NCBI RefSeq assembly: GCF_900101595.1
Contig: NZ_FMYY01000014.1
Coordinates: 40,642 to 104,641, forward strand
Direction of reading: 5' to 3'
Source: Paenibacillus sp. cl123
Lineage (GTDB): Bacteria > Bacillota > Bacilli > Paenibacillales > NBRC-103111
DNA: 64,000 nt
The position numbers were made by a program, and so were the translations under genes. Below are positions 16,922 to 25,383 of the stretch, one piece after another (positions within the stretch are counted from its first letter, which is position 1; each line of letters begins with the position of its first letter). The notes under the pieces were generated by a model that made no database searches, had not been told where the DNA came from, and worked only from the letters and a program-made list of their open reading frames with translations.

Positions 16922-17698
16922 CTATAAGCGAATTTTGACTTCTTTATAAGAAGGATACGGCAGCACGCTAGGAACTTGAATGAGGATGATTCGCGAATCT
17001 GCCTGTTCCTTGGACTGAATATGTAAGGTTTGTGTCCTTTCCGCTTCGCAGACTACGAATTCGCCGGCGCATACTTGACGCGTATTGATCTCAAATTGCC
17101 AAGTGGACTCACCTTCTACGGCAAGTCCCGCAACGGAATATCCTTCGGGGATCATATGCTCGGCAGACTCCCCCGCGGGAAGCATAAGATCCCACATCTG
17201 CGCGTCAGCCACCATTCGAACAGGAGAGCCTGAACCAATAATTGTTTTGATTGTTACGTTATTGCGTATTTGAACAGGAAAATCCCGATCTTCATAATCC
17301 GCATAGGTTGGTTCCGCATAGTTCGTTTCACCCATAAAGGGCTCGAACCAGATTTGAAATCCGGAAGTTTTTTCTCCGTACTTTTCGGCATGCTGAACTC
17401 CACTGCCTGTTTGCATGAGCTGCAGTCCACCTGCTTGGATCGATCGCTCATTCCCCAGCGTATCCCAATGATGCACGGAGCCCGCTAGCAGATAGGACAA
17501 GATCTCAAATCCGCGATGCGGGTGCAAAGGAAGTTTCGCCTCTTCCGTTGTGCGAAACCACGCCCAGTAAAACAATGTTCCAATACGATCAACGGCTGAC
17601 CCTTCCCCGGGAAACCCAATCGGTTTTTGCTCTGTAATCTTGCCTTCATCGAATTTTCCTGAAGCTTGTTGATCAACGGAATAAATCCGGATTGTCAC
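16922..17698 (-). CDS. Pirin-family bicupin protein
   Basis: About 258 residues with the pirin layout: an N-terminal cupin carrying the metal-binding HPHRGFEILSY and GSGVQHAEK motifs, and a C-terminal cupin-like half. The ATG at 17707 directly abuts the AAAGG ribosome binding site. GTG at 17698 (or 17701) has proper spacing and gives the usual start VTIRIYSVDQQ. Pirins of this type can act as quercetin dioxygenases, but that activity is not shown here. The gene lies 41 bp after the LysR gene at 17749 and is co-oriented with it, so they may be co-transcribed. Confidence 0.88.
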   Translation of the reverse strand: MTIRIYSVDQQASGKFDEGKITEQKPIGFPGEGSAVDRIGTLFYWAWFRTTEEAKLPLHPHRGFEILSYLLAGSVHHWDTLGNERSIQAGGLQLMQTGSGVQHAEKYGEKTSGFQIWFEPFMGETNYAEPTYADYEDRDFPVQIRNNVTIKTIIGSGSPVRMVADAQMWDLMLPAGESAEHMIPEGYSVAGLAVEGESTWQFEINTRQVCAGEFVVCEAERTQTLHIQSKEQADSRIILIQVPSVLPYPSYKEVKIRL

Positions 17699-17748
17699 CA
17701 CAATCATCCTTTCCCGCGAAAAGTTTATCCATTATTTCCAAACACGAC

Positions 17749-18642
17749 TCACTGTAACGCTCTGACGGCGAGTCGTTCCAGCTCCTCCTTTACGATTTGC
17801 ATGAGCAATCGTGCGGATGCCCCAGCCTGGCTGCTCCCTTGGAGTCGCAGAAAGCCAACCGGTAGTAGAGATGCATCCCAGCTTACGTCGATTTTCTGTA
17901 TGTCCGGCGGTAATGGAGTAGAATCTAACACGACGCCAACGGCCGTCGTCTGTTGGACAAAGTAAGGAATCGCAGAGATTTGGTTTACCGAATGCAATAA
18001 AGGGGCAGCTTCATATCTCGATAAATGCTTGGCTAACTGCAAGTAGTATAGACACGAGCGTCCTCCTGCTATAAGGGAGTAGGCGAGTATATTTTTAAAG
18101 GGCACGCCTTCCCTTTCGATTAACGGATGGTTCTCATCTGCCACAAATACAATCCGTTCTTCATAAAGCGGCTCGAAATAAAAAGCATTCGGATCGAGCG
18201 GTTCTCCGCATATTGCGAATTCCAGCTCATGCTGGCGTAGAGCTCGAGACAGGGCTTCCGTACTCCCCACACTAATCTGACAATCCATCCTCGGTTTACT
18301 CTGATGAAATCTGCGAACGGAGTCAGGAAGTACGGATTGAATCAATGGTTCAATAACCCCTATACGCAGACTGCCTATCTCGTCTCTCTCCAAAGCCCTG
18401 GCCATTTCGGCTACGTCGTTCCAATGCCGGAGGAGCTTGTCCACCTCGGTCGCAAATATTCGTCCGGCATTCGTTAATTCCGCATCCCACCCTCTCTTGA
18501 AGAGCTGTATTCCGATTTCCTTTTCCAACCGTTGAATCTGATTCGTAATCGTAGACTGAGCATAGTTTAATTTTTCAGCTGCCCGAGAGAATGTGCCTTC
18601 CTGAAGGATCGTTTGAAACGCGGTGAGCTCCTTTAAGTCCAT
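17749..18642 (-). CDS. LysR-family transcriptional regulator
   Basis: A 297-residue LysR regulator with the helix-turn-helix FSRAAEKLNYAQSTITNQIQRLEKEIG (residues 19-45) and a substrate-binding domain at about 90-295. The 111-bp gap to the divergent tautomerase gene is the expected place for its binding site. The tautomerase and CMD genes, and possibly the co-oriented pirin gene, are likely targets. The effector is unknown. Confidence 0.92.
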   Translation of the reverse strand: MDLKELTAFQTILQEGTFSRAAEKLNYAQSTITNQIQRLEKEIGIQLFKRGWDAELTNAGRIFATEVDKLLRHWNDVAEMARALERDEIGSLRIGVIEPLIQSVLPDSVRRFHQSKPRMDCQISVGSTEALSRALRQHELEFAICGEPLDPNAFYFEPLYEERIVFVADENHPLIEREGVPFKNILAYSLIAGGRSCLYYLQLAKHLSRYEAAPLLHSVNQISAIPYFVQQTTAVGVVLDSTPLPPDIQKIDVSWDASLLPVGFLRLQGSSQAGASARLLMQIVKEELERLAVRALQ

Positions 18643-18753
18643 TTCCTCCCCCCTCTTAATCGATGATTTTGATGAAGACTATTGTTTTATTCCATTATAT
18701 AAATGAAACAGCTCCGTATACAATAAATATATCTTCAGAAAGGGGAGCCCAAC

Positions 18754-19143
18754 ATGCCATTCATAAGAGTTAGCTACTTAAAGTCGCACTATGAGTCCGC
18801 CCAATTGGAACGAGTCAGTCATACGCTTATGAGCGCTTTAATTCAACATTTCGAAGTACCGGCGGACGATCTGTTTCAGGTTTTTCATTCGCATCATCCA
18901 GATGAGTTCTATTACAGCAGCCATTACTTGGGCGTCGAACGAAGCGACGGATTGCTTTTTATTCAGATTACGCTCAAATCAGGAAGAACGACTGAACAGA
19001 AGACAAGCTTATATAGTACATTAGCCGAACAGTTATCCAGAACGGTTCCGATGAGAAAAGAAGACGTGTTCATCGTACTCGTCGATACGGAATACGAGGA
19101 CTGGTCGTTCGGAAACGGAATGGCTCAAATGCTGAATCAATAG
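18754..19143 (+). CDS. Tautomerase-superfamily protein (MSAD-like)
   Basis: A 129-residue protein beginning Met-Pro, so the mature N-terminal residue is the catalytic proline of the tautomerase superfamily. Its length is that of the fused two-repeat members related to malonate semialdehyde decarboxylase rather than the 60-residue 4-oxalocrotonate type. AAAGGGGAG precedes the ATG. The CMD gene follows after 18 bp, and a LysR regulator is divergent. The pair suggests breakdown of an aromatic or unsaturated acid, though no complete pathway is present. Confidence 0.88.
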   Translation: MPFIRVSYLKSHYESAQLERVSHTLMSALIQHFEVPADDLFQVFHSHHPDEFYYSSHYLGVERSDGLLFIQITLKSGRTTEQKTSLYSTLAEQLSRTVPMRKEDVFIVLVDTEYEDWSFGNGMAQMLNQ

Positions 19144-19161
19144 TTCTAGGGAGGTCATAGG

Positions 19162-19491
19162 ATGCAGCGCGAAATCAAATCCCATGCACGTGAATCCTTC
19201 GGGGATTTTGCTCCGACATTCGTCAGATACTCGGAAGAGGTTTTATTCGGGGAGTCCTGGAGACGGGAAGAGCTGCTTCTACGGGATCGCAGCTTCATAA
19301 CGGTTGCAGCGCTGGTTGCGGGAGGGATGACAGAGCAACTCCCCTATCACTTGAAATTAGCTGTTCAGAATGGATTGAAGCAAGCGGAGCTGGTGGAGGG
19401 GATTACTCACTTGGCTTTTTATGTAGGCTGGCCTCGCGCCGCTTCCGCACTTCAAGTGGCGAAGAAGGTATTTATGGAAGCTGCCCAATAG
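19162..19491 (+). CDS. Carboxymuconolactone decarboxylase-family protein
   Basis: A 109-residue all-helical protein with the CMD signature LRDRSFITVAALVAGGMTEQL followed by HLKLAVQNGLKQAELVEGITHLAFYVGWPRA. It lacks the CxxC of AhpD-type members and resembles the true decarboxylase branch. AGGGAGG precedes the ATG. It is the second gene of the tautomerase operon and ends just before a hairpin at 19525-19549. Confidence 0.9.
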   Translation: MQREIKSHARESFGDFAPTFVRYSEEVLFGESWRREELLLRDRSFITVAALVAGGMTEQLPYHLKLAVQNGLKQAELVEGITHLAFYVGWPRAASALQVAKKVFMEAAQ

Positions 19492-19524
19492 ACCACATGG
19501 GAAGGGATAACTACCCCCTACGGC

Positions 19525-19549
19525 GAAGGCATCCGGTTGGGATGCCTTC
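19525..19549. terminator. Hairpin between converging CMD and TetR genes
   Basis: GAAGGCATCC and GGATGCCTTC form a perfect 10-bp stem with a 5-nt loop. No clear T run follows on either strand, so termination is plausible but not certain. Confidence 0.4.
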
Positions 19550-19577
19550 CGAATTCGCATCACTTGTGCACCTAACG

Positions 19578-20162
19578 TCACTCGGGCTGGTTGACCGGAG
19601 CAAGCTGTTTCTCCAAGAGCAGCTCCGCGGCCCTCCGGAAATACTGCGGATCGAAATTCGACCTGTCCAAGTAGCTTTTCATAACAAATCCTTCGTACAA
19701 CATCCGCAGCTGCGCAGTCAATTCTTCGGGCTGACGTGCCCCCCCCTCCCTAGTAAGCACTAGGACCCGGGACCAGAAGCTCCTCTGAATGTCCAGCAAT
19801 TTGATATGGGCCGGGTGATCCCGATCCGGGAATTCTACCGCCGCATTCAAGAACGGGCATCCCCGATATTCCGGCGTCCCCATCTGTTCGGTCACATCCC
19901 GGATAAGCGTGTCAAGCTGCTCCTTAGGGGAGTTCGGATACAGCTTCCTCAGCCTTTCCAGTTTTTCTACTTTTAGCTCATCCCTAGCTTCGAGATAAGC
20001 GACCACCAGATCATCTTTCGTCGCGAAACTTCGATAGAAGCTTGCTTTGGCAACGCCGGATTGCTTGATAATCCGATCGATGCCAACCGCTCGTATTCCC
20101 TCCAAGTAAAACAATTCGGAGGCGACCTGCAGTATACGATCTCTAGCCGTTTCTTTTTTCAT
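19578..20162 (-). CDS. TetR/AcrR-family repressor
   Basis: A 194-residue repressor with an N-terminal TetR helix-turn-helix (residues 6-52; VGIDRIIKQSGVAKASFYRSFATKDDLVVAYLE) and a C-terminal ligand domain containing the conserved GCPFLNAAVEFPD segment of the YcdC-like branch. It is divergent from an MFS exporter. Two palindromic operators lie in the gap, one inside the exporter promoter, so repression of the pump relieved by a toxic ligand is the natural model. Autoregulation is likely. Confidence 0.93.
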   Translation of the reverse strand: MKKETARDRILQVASELFYLEGIRAVGIDRIIKQSGVAKASFYRSFATKDDLVVAYLEARDELKVEKLERLRKLYPNSPKEQLDTLIRDVTEQMGTPEYRGCPFLNAAVEFPDRDHPAHIKLLDIQRSFWSRVLVLTREGGARQPEELTAQLRMLYEGFVMKSYLDRSNFDPQYFRRAAELLLEKQLAPVNQPE

Positions 20163-20204
20163 CTTCGATCCCCGTCTCTATAGGAGGTATGGAAAAAAGC
20201 GTAT

Positions 20205-20262
20205 TGACACGAGACAGATCTGTCTGTATCATTTCTCTCATAAAGAGACAGACCTGTCTCTC
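20205..20262 (+). promoter_or_regulatory. MFS exporter promoter with two TetR operators
   Basis: A near-consensus promoter has -35 TTGACA (20205-20210), a 17-bp spacer and -10 TATCAT (20228-20233). The perfect palindrome GACAGATCTGTC (20214-20225) lies within the spacer. A second palindrome AGAGACAGACCTGTCTCT (20245-20262) covers the region after the -10. Both share the half-site GACAG, so the repressor would block RNA polymerase directly. Confidence 0.8.
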
Positions 20263-20329
20263 CCATTATAGGAATACTTCTCGCCTGCTGTCAATCGAGT
20301 GAGCGAGTAGCGAGAGAGGAGAATTTTCT

Positions 20330-21802
20330 ATGCCCCATACACTTTCGGACGCTTCCGCCCAGCCGGTGCAGACTCGCGAATCCATCTCCGAAGGGGACGG
20401 ACGAGGATCGCGTCTGATGCTGCCGGCTCTGCTTTTGCCCGTATTTATGGCTGTGGCGAATGTGTTCATCGTGAACGTAGCCACTCCTTCCATCCAGAAA
20501 GGACTTGGGGCCAGCTTCACCGATGTACAATTCATCCTTACCGGGTATACGCTTACGTTCGCCGTTCTGCTGATTATGGGTGCCCGACTGGGCGATCGGT
20601 TTGGACGCCGGCGGATGCTGTTCGTCGGGGTAGCCTTATTCACCGTCGCTTCTCTGTTATGCGGCTTATCTGCCCATGTCGGTATGCTCATCGCGTTCCG
20701 TGTTTTGCAAGGCGTCGGAGCCGCTCTGTTTATGCCGCAGGTTTTATCCCTCATTCAAGCCAATTATGCCCCGGAACGTCGAGGTGCGGTGTTCGGCATG
20801 TATGGAGCGACCCAGGGAATCGCAGCGACGGCCGGGCAGATCATCGGCGGACTGCTTCTCCGCATGAATGTGTGGGATCTGGAATGGAGAACGGTGTTCC
20901 TGATCAGCGTCCTGCTCGGGGCTCTGATCTTGGCCTTAATCCCATTTATTCCGGAATCCGGCTCGCCGGATCGCGCCGGACTGGATTGGATCGGAGCCGC
21001 ACTGGCCGCTACCGGCTTGCTGATGCTCGTCTATCCGCTTGTACAGGGACAGCGTGAAGGATGGCCTGCCGGGCTCGTCGTCAGTTTGCTCTTGTCGGCT
21101 CCTGTGCTAGCTTTGTTCACCTGGTACGAACGGCGACTGCTGCGCCGCGGCCGGCTCCCATTTATGAATGTCGATCTCTTTAGACATAAGGTGTTCACGT
21201 TCGGCATTCTCGTCGTGCTGCTGTTGATGTCGTCACAGGGCGCCTTCTTCCTTGTAGCCGCCTACATGTTACAGCTTGGGCTTCATTTCTCGCCTCTGCA
21301 AGCAGGTCTTGTCATCATGCCGATGGGTCTGGGCTATTTCCTTGCATCGTTGTTCTCTTCCCGCGTCACTGCGAAGCTCGGAGCCCATGTGCTGACCGTC
21401 GGCTCCATCTTGACGACAGCAGGTTACCTGCTCCTTGGCTGGGCGGTCCGAACAACCGGGGGTTCTTCCGATATTGGCGTGTGGCTCCCGGCTCTAACTG
21501 CACTCGGTATCGGTCAAGGCCTGGTCGCCGCGCCACTGACGAATATCGTTCTGGCGAAAATCCGCACAGCCGACATCGGCTCCGCATCCGGCGTTATGAC
21601 AACCAGCATTCAGATTGCTTCTACGATCGGAATCGCCCTGATCGGCATCGTTTGGCTTAACGCTCTGGAAGCCCATACCGGCTCGGTATCCGCCTTTCCC
21701 GACGCTTTTACCATCTGCCTATATGTGCTGGCTGCCGCGTCTGCGCTCATCCTGCCGCTGGCATGGATACTGGCCGGGCGAAACGCAGCTAGTCGATCGT
21801 AA
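20330..21802 (+). CDS. MFS multidrug exporter, DHA2 (EmrB/QacA) family, 14 helices
   Basis: A 490-residue transporter with the motif A sequence GARLGDRFGRRRML after helix 2 and the motif C-like region GVGAALFMPQVLSLI. Its length fits the 14-helix DHA2 drug:proton antiporters. GAGAGGAG precedes the ATG. It is controlled by the divergent TetR repressor through two operators. It is probably a drug or biocide efflux pump; the substrate cannot be read from sequence. Confidence 0.92.
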   Translation: MPHTLSDASAQPVQTRESISEGDGRGSRLMLPALLLPVFMAVANVFIVNVATPSIQKGLGASFTDVQFILTGYTLTFAVLLIMGARLGDRFGRRRMLFVGVALFTVASLLCGLSAHVGMLIAFRVLQGVGAALFMPQVLSLIQANYAPERRGAVFGMYGATQGIAATAGQIIGGLLLRMNVWDLEWRTVFLISVLLGALILALIPFIPESGSPDRAGLDWIGAALAATGLLMLVYPLVQGQREGWPAGLVVSLLLSAPVLALFTWYERRLLRRGRLPFMNVDLFRHKVFTFGILVVLLLMSSQGAFFLVAAYMLQLGLHFSPLQAGLVIMPMGLGYFLASLFSSRVTAKLGAHVLTVGSILTTAGYLLLGWAVRTTGGSSDIGVWLPALTALGIGQGLVAAPLTNIVLAKIRTADIGSASGVMTTSIQIASTIGIALIGIVWLNALEAHTGSVSAFPDAFTICLYVLAAASALILPLAWILAGRNAASRS

Positions 21803-21892
21803 AAGAAATGAGGCATACGATCGGTAACTTGAGGGTGGAGCATTGTCAAACCGGCATGTTTTAACCGGGGTTACATAGGCGGCTATGAAATG

Positions 21893-21927
21893 AAAAAAGC
21901 TGACGCCGATAAAGTTCCGGCGTCAGC
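21893..21927 (-). terminator. Intrinsic terminator of the AAG glycosylase gene
   Basis: GCTGACGCCG (21899-21908) pairs perfectly with CGGCGTCAGC (21918-21927). On the minus strand a TTTTTT run follows. It begins 2 bp after the glycosylase stop codon. Confidence 0.9.
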
Positions 21928-21928
21928 C

Positions 21929-22525
21929 TTAGCCCCTAGACACGAACCGATTGCCTTCCTGCCAAAAACGATAAGGATAACCCTTCGCTTCTCCCGTATT
22001 GTCAATGCCTATTCTTGGCCCAACCGCTACTGAACTCACCTGCCTGCCCGCGGCAATAAAAAGTGGTCGTTCAAATAAATTTGCACCGTAGAATTCCATG
22101 CCAATCCCAAGAGCCTTGGTCAATTTACCCGGTCCGTTCGTCAGCTCTTGCTCCTTCTTTACGCTTCCACGGCGCTTGTACATCCATTCTATTCCATCGC
22201 AGGGCTCAAGCGCCCGAATCAGAACGCTTTCCGGATCACCTATCCGCCCACCCACCACGTTCAAGAGACAGTGAGTATGTATCAAATGCGTGTAAGCTCG
22301 TCCTGCAGGTCCGAACATCACCTCTGTCCTCCGCGTCCTGCGGTTATTGAAGCTGTGTGCCGCCCGATCAAACGGACCTAAGTAGGCTTCCGTCTCCACA
22401 ATCCAACCTGAGACTATTCCCTCTTCGGTTTCATTTACTAGGAGCATCCCGAGGAGAGACCGCGCCAGGTCCAGGGTTGGCTGCTCGAAAAAAGATTCCT
22501 TCAAAGGCTGCTGCAATCCGCCCAC
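21929..22525 (-). CDS. DNA-3-methyladenine glycosylase (AAG/MPG family)
   Basis: A 198-residue base-excision repair glycosylase that removes alkylated purines. It carries the family motifs ARSLLGMLLV, IVETEAYLGPFDRAAHSFNNRRTRR with the catalytic-site glutamate, the MFGPAGRAYTHLIHTHCLLNVV region and the GPGKLTKALGI helix. Length matches the B. subtilis enzyme. The GTG at 22525 is one possible start; an internal TTG three codons later has slightly better spacing to AAAGG. It stands alone with its own terminator. Confidence 0.93.
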   Translation of the reverse strand: MGGLQQPLKESFFEQPTLDLARSLLGMLLVNETEEGIVSGWIVETEAYLGPFDRAAHSFNNRRTRRTEVMFGPAGRAYTHLIHTHCLLNVVGGRIGDPESVLIRALEPCDGIEWMYKRRGSVKKEQELTNGPGKLTKALGIGMEFYGANLFERPLFIAAGRQVSSVAVGPRIGIDNTGEAKGYPYRFWQEGNRFVSRG

Positions 22526-22663
22526 ACCTTTCTATATGGCTGTTTAGTCTTCAGCTACTATATTTTCTTTTTTCATGAAGCTTCACTCCTTTTTAAACAA
22601 ATTAATGAAAAGCTAACAAGGCTGAAGAAGACCGCTATCGCTCGTGTTTGGCCGATAGCTTGT

Positions 22664-22702
22664 TTAAAAAGCCGTATATCCGCCATCCACCAGAGCCCCC
22701 TA
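22664..22702 (-). pseudogene. C-terminal remnant of a short-chain dehydrogenase
   Basis: The minus strand encodes GALVDGGYTAF then a stop, the usual C-terminus of SDR enzymes, but is not joined to an open SDR frame upstream. The surrounding 22526-22736 gap also has a GCTATCG/CGATAGC hairpin and no other gene. Confidence 0.4.
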
Positions 22703-22736
22703 GAATAAGAACGCTATCTCGCCAGCTCCTCCGCTT

Positions 22737-23102
22737 CTAATAAATCTTCTTCAGCATCTCTATCGTTTCATCCAGGGTAAGGTCAAAGGATTTGTAATAG
22801 GAGACGTCGCGAATCATTTGCTCCAAAATCATTTCGTTGCGTATTTGCAGCTTCTGATCGGGCGTTAGCTCGGCTACAAAGCAGCCCTTGCCCGTCATGG
22901 TATGGATCAACCCGGATCTCTCTAGTTCTTCCCAAGCCTTCTTCACGGTAATGACGCTGATGCCAAGCTCCTGGGCAGCTTGCCTAATCGGCGGCAGACA
23001 ATATCCGCTGTCCAACCTGCCCCCCAGAATCTGGGCGCTGATTTGCTCAAAAAGCTGCTGATAAATCGGTTTCTCTGAGGTGTTCGAGATCGCGATATTC
23101 AT
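22737..23102 (-). CDS. GntR-family repressor, YtrA subfamily
   Basis: A 121-residue regulator: a GntR winged helix (residues 11-75, PIYQQLFEQISAQILGGRLDSG, IRQAAQELGISVITVKKAWEELERSGLI) plus the short YtrA-type C-terminal tail. Its start overlaps the stop of the ABC permease by one base, and it is the last gene of the ABC operon. In many YtrA loci the regulator comes first. It likely represses the operon through the imperfect palindrome at 24629-24647. Confidence 0.92.
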   Translation of the reverse strand: MNIAISNTSEKPIYQQLFEQISAQILGGRLDSGYCLPPIRQAAQELGISVITVKKAWEELERSGLIHTMTGKGCFVAELTPDQKLQIRNEMILEQMIRDVSYYKSFDLTLDETIEMLKKIY

Positions 23103-23755
23103 CAGATTTCGACTTGGAGGAATCGTTTGAACGCAATCCGGTAAGCAAGGACAGACGTTACCGAAAAAATCACGATTCCTGCGATTAGAATTGAGGTTTG
23201 AAGTAACAAATTGTGCGCATCCCTGCTATAAAAAATGTCAGACACGACTGGGCTCTGGATGCCAATCCATTGGGCGATTCCTGCAAACAGCATCGCGACC
23301 GTAATGGAGACGAACAGCGCCTTGCCGAATTTGTACGCAGTCTTGTAGAACATGGGGATAAAGATAAGGTTAAAGATCGCAAACATGACAAGGCACAGCC
23401 CCCAGAAACCTATACTCGGAGGGAAGAAATAGTACTTTAGATTCGGGTATAAGAGTATCGTGAATATACCGAAGATCGCGGCAACTATAAGATGCAGAAG
23501 CTCCAGCAGGACGATAACGGATACTCTTGCTTTCACCATATCCCGTTTGGTGACAGGCATCATCGACGTAAACATGAGATCGTTTTGTGCTCTAAATTGG
23601 TTGCACATGTTCGGAATCGTGATCCAGCAGAAGTACAGCAGGACAATAAAATATATCCAGCCGGGAATAAGCATTAAAGCACCGGTCAAGAAAGGCATTA
23701 CGAGAAAGATAGGATGCACGCCCAATTTTAAATCCTTCATCAGCAAGTTATACAT
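23102..23755 (-). CDS. ABC-2-type transporter permease
   Basis: A 217-residue protein with six predicted membrane helices and an N-terminal MYNLLMKDLKLG typical of ABC-2 permeases in GntR-linked exporters. The ATPase gene overlaps its start by 8 bp and the GntR gene its end by 1 bp, so the three are translationally coupled. It presumably exports an antimicrobial peptide or lipid-active compound; the substrate is not known. Confidence 0.88.
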   Translation of the reverse strand: MYNLLMKDLKLGVHPIFLVMPFLTGALMLIPGWIYFIVLLYFCWITIPNMCNQFRAQNDLMFTSMMPVTKRDMVKARVSVIVLLELLHLIVAAIFGIFTILLYPNLKYYFFPPSIGFWGLCLVMFAIFNLIFIPMFYKTAYKFGKALFVSITVAMLFAGIAQWIGIQSPVVSDIFYSRDAHNLLLQTSILIAGIVIFSVTSVLAYRIAFKRFLQVEI

Positions 23756-24602
23756 ACTGCTCCTCCTTTTTCGCGAAATAAATCATGATCTCCTCAAGGC
23801 TTGGCGCCGTCGCCTTCATGGCATAGGAAGCATCGAAATCGCTGGCATGAATCAACCCCGTAAATCCGAACGAATTGGTTTTGTAGGAAATCAACCGGTC
23901 CTTCACTTGATCCAGTTGGTTTACAGCACCGTTTAGAATGAGATAGGACTCTTTGAACGCTTCCTTATCACAGCTGCGAATGATTTTACCATTTTCTATA
24001 AAGGTTATATAATCTGCGCATTTCTCCAAGTCAGAAGTAATATGTGTCGAGAACAGAATGCTGATCTCGCCCCCAACGACGAGCCCTTGGAAAATATCCA
24101 GCAGTTCGTCCCTGGCTACCGGATCAAGTCCACTAGTCGGTTCGTCGAGAATGAGAAGCTTGGCCCCATGGGATAAGGCAAGCGCGAGGTTGTACTTCAC
24201 CCTCATGCCCATCGACATTTCAGCGATCTTTTTATTTTCATCCAACTTGAATTTTCGCAGGTAATTGCGGTATGTCTCCTCGTCCCAATGGGCATAAAAC
24301 CTCTTGATCACGTTGGTCAGCGTCTTCACTTTGCTTCGGGTGTAGAAATCTACGGTGCCCATGGCATATCCGATCTCCTGCTTCAAGTGGAGTTCGTGTT
24401 CGATCATATTCTTTCCCAGAATATGAACCTCACCGCTATCCAGGCGGGTCATATTCAAAATAGATTTGATCGTTGTTGTCTTGCCTGCGCCGTTAGCGCC
24501 GATAAAACCCATGATGTAGCCTTTCTCCAGCTGGAAGGACACATTCTTGAGTTGGAAATTGGGGAAGTTCTTACTTATGTTTCGAACGTCTAACGCAAGC
24601 AT
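23748..24602 (-). CDS. ABC transporter ATP-binding protein
   Basis: A 284-residue ATPase with Walker A GANGAGKTT, a degenerate signature motif MSMGMRVKYNLALALSHGA, Walker B LLILDEPTSGLDP and the H-loop FSTH. ATG 24602 (MLALDVRNISK) fits better than the ATG at 24647: GGAGGAGG lies 10 nt before it, and the 15 extra upstream residues would be encoded over the promoter and operator. It is the first gene of the ATPase-permease-GntR operon. Confidence 0.93.
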   Translation of the reverse strand: MLALDVRNISKNFPNFQLKNVSFQLEKGYIMGFIGANGAGKTTTIKSILNMTRLDSGEVHILGKNMIEHELHLKQEIGYAMGTVDFYTRSKVKTLTNVIKRFYAHWDEETYRNYLRKFKLDENKKIAEMSMGMRVKYNLALALSHGAKLLILDEPTSGLDPVARDELLDIFQGLVVGGEISILFSTHITSDLEKCADYITFIENGKIIRSCDKEAFKESYLILNGAVNQLDQVKDRLISYKTNSFGFTGLIHASDFDASYAMKATAPSLEEIMIYFAKKEEQYV

Positions 24603-24628
24603 ATCATCCGTACCTCCTCCATAAAATT

Positions 24629-24647
24629 GTGTATATCGTATATGCAC
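24629..24647 (-). promoter_or_regulatory. Candidate GntR (YtrA-type) operator of the ABC operon
   Basis: GTGTATATCGTATATGCAC is an imperfect 19-bp palindrome located 27 bp before the ATPase start. It overlaps a possible -10 (GATATA on the minus strand, 17 bp from TTGGTG). Position and AT-rich symmetry resemble YtrA-family sites. Confidence 0.5.
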
Positions 24648-24765
24648 AATGTATCACCAAGGAGCTTCCCCTGTCAATAACCCCCTATTTGGCTTTTAGA
24701 GGAAATACAAAGAGGCTGCCCGCGCAGCCCCCTTTAATAACTTGCGGTTTAACCGTCTTCGACAT

Positions 24766-25212
24766 TCAGGCTCTTTGGGAAACCTTATAGAATACGTCCC
24801 CATGCATATGTTGGATCCTGTCCCAGAGAGCGGGATTGGTCGTGTCTGGGGAGCGATTCTCCAGAATGGCCTGGTACAGAGCCGTCTTCTCTTCCAAATG
24901 GGCAACATGCAGCTTGGCTTCTTCGAGATTAGCGAGAGCAGCTTCTTTATGCTCCATCATGAGTGTGTAACGTTGCGGAATGGTCGAATCCCCATCGAGA
25001 CATAGATCGATATACCTTTTAATAACATCAATCGGCATCCCGGATTGCTTGAGACATTTGATGCCATGCAGCCAGTTGATCGATTCTCCATCGAATAATC
25101 GAATATTATGCTCATTGCGCTGTACGCTTGGCACCAGACCTTTATCCGTGTAAAAGCGCACGGCGTGCTCGGTGAGTCCCGTAATCTGAGCGGCTTCTTT
25201 GACCGTATACAT
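24766..25212 (-). CDS. MerR-family transcriptional activator
   Basis: A 148-residue MerR regulator with an N-terminal winged helix (MYTVKEAAQITGLTEHAVRFYTDKGLVPSVQRNEHNIR is interrupted only by typical substitutions) and a long dimerisation helix at about 80-115. No metal-binding cysteine cluster is present, so it belongs to the aldehyde/oxidoreductase-linked branch. It is divergent from an aldo/keto reductase whose promoter has the characteristic long spacer with a central palindrome. Confidence 0.92.
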   Translation of the reverse strand: MYTVKEAAQITGLTEHAVRFYTDKGLVPSVQRNEHNIRLFDGESINWLHGIKCLKQSGMPIDVIKRYIDLCLDGDSTIPQRYTLMMEHKEAALANLEEAKLHVAHLEEKTALYQAILENRSPDTTNPALWDRIQHMHGDVFYKVSQRA

Positions 25213-25248
25213 GTGAAAGCCTCCTTGAAATTAAAAAATAACAGCCTC

Positions 25249-25279
25249 TTGCCTTCGTGTAACACGAAGGTATTAAGCT
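25249..25279 (+). promoter_or_regulatory. MerR-type promoter of the aldo/keto reductase, 19-bp spacer
   Basis: The perfect palindrome CCTTCGTGTAACACGAAGG (25252-25270) lies between a -35-like TTGCCT (25249-25254) and a -10-like TAAGCT (25274-25279). The spacer is 19 bp, which MerR activators correct by DNA distortion. Confidence 0.7.
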
Positions 25280-25383
25280 TATTGTAATGCAGCTGAGCCG
25301 TAATCGGAATTCCCGCTCCAGTCCCAAATTTCCGGAATACGTGCCGGTTAGTGTTATCCATCTGAATAATAGGAGGAATCACA

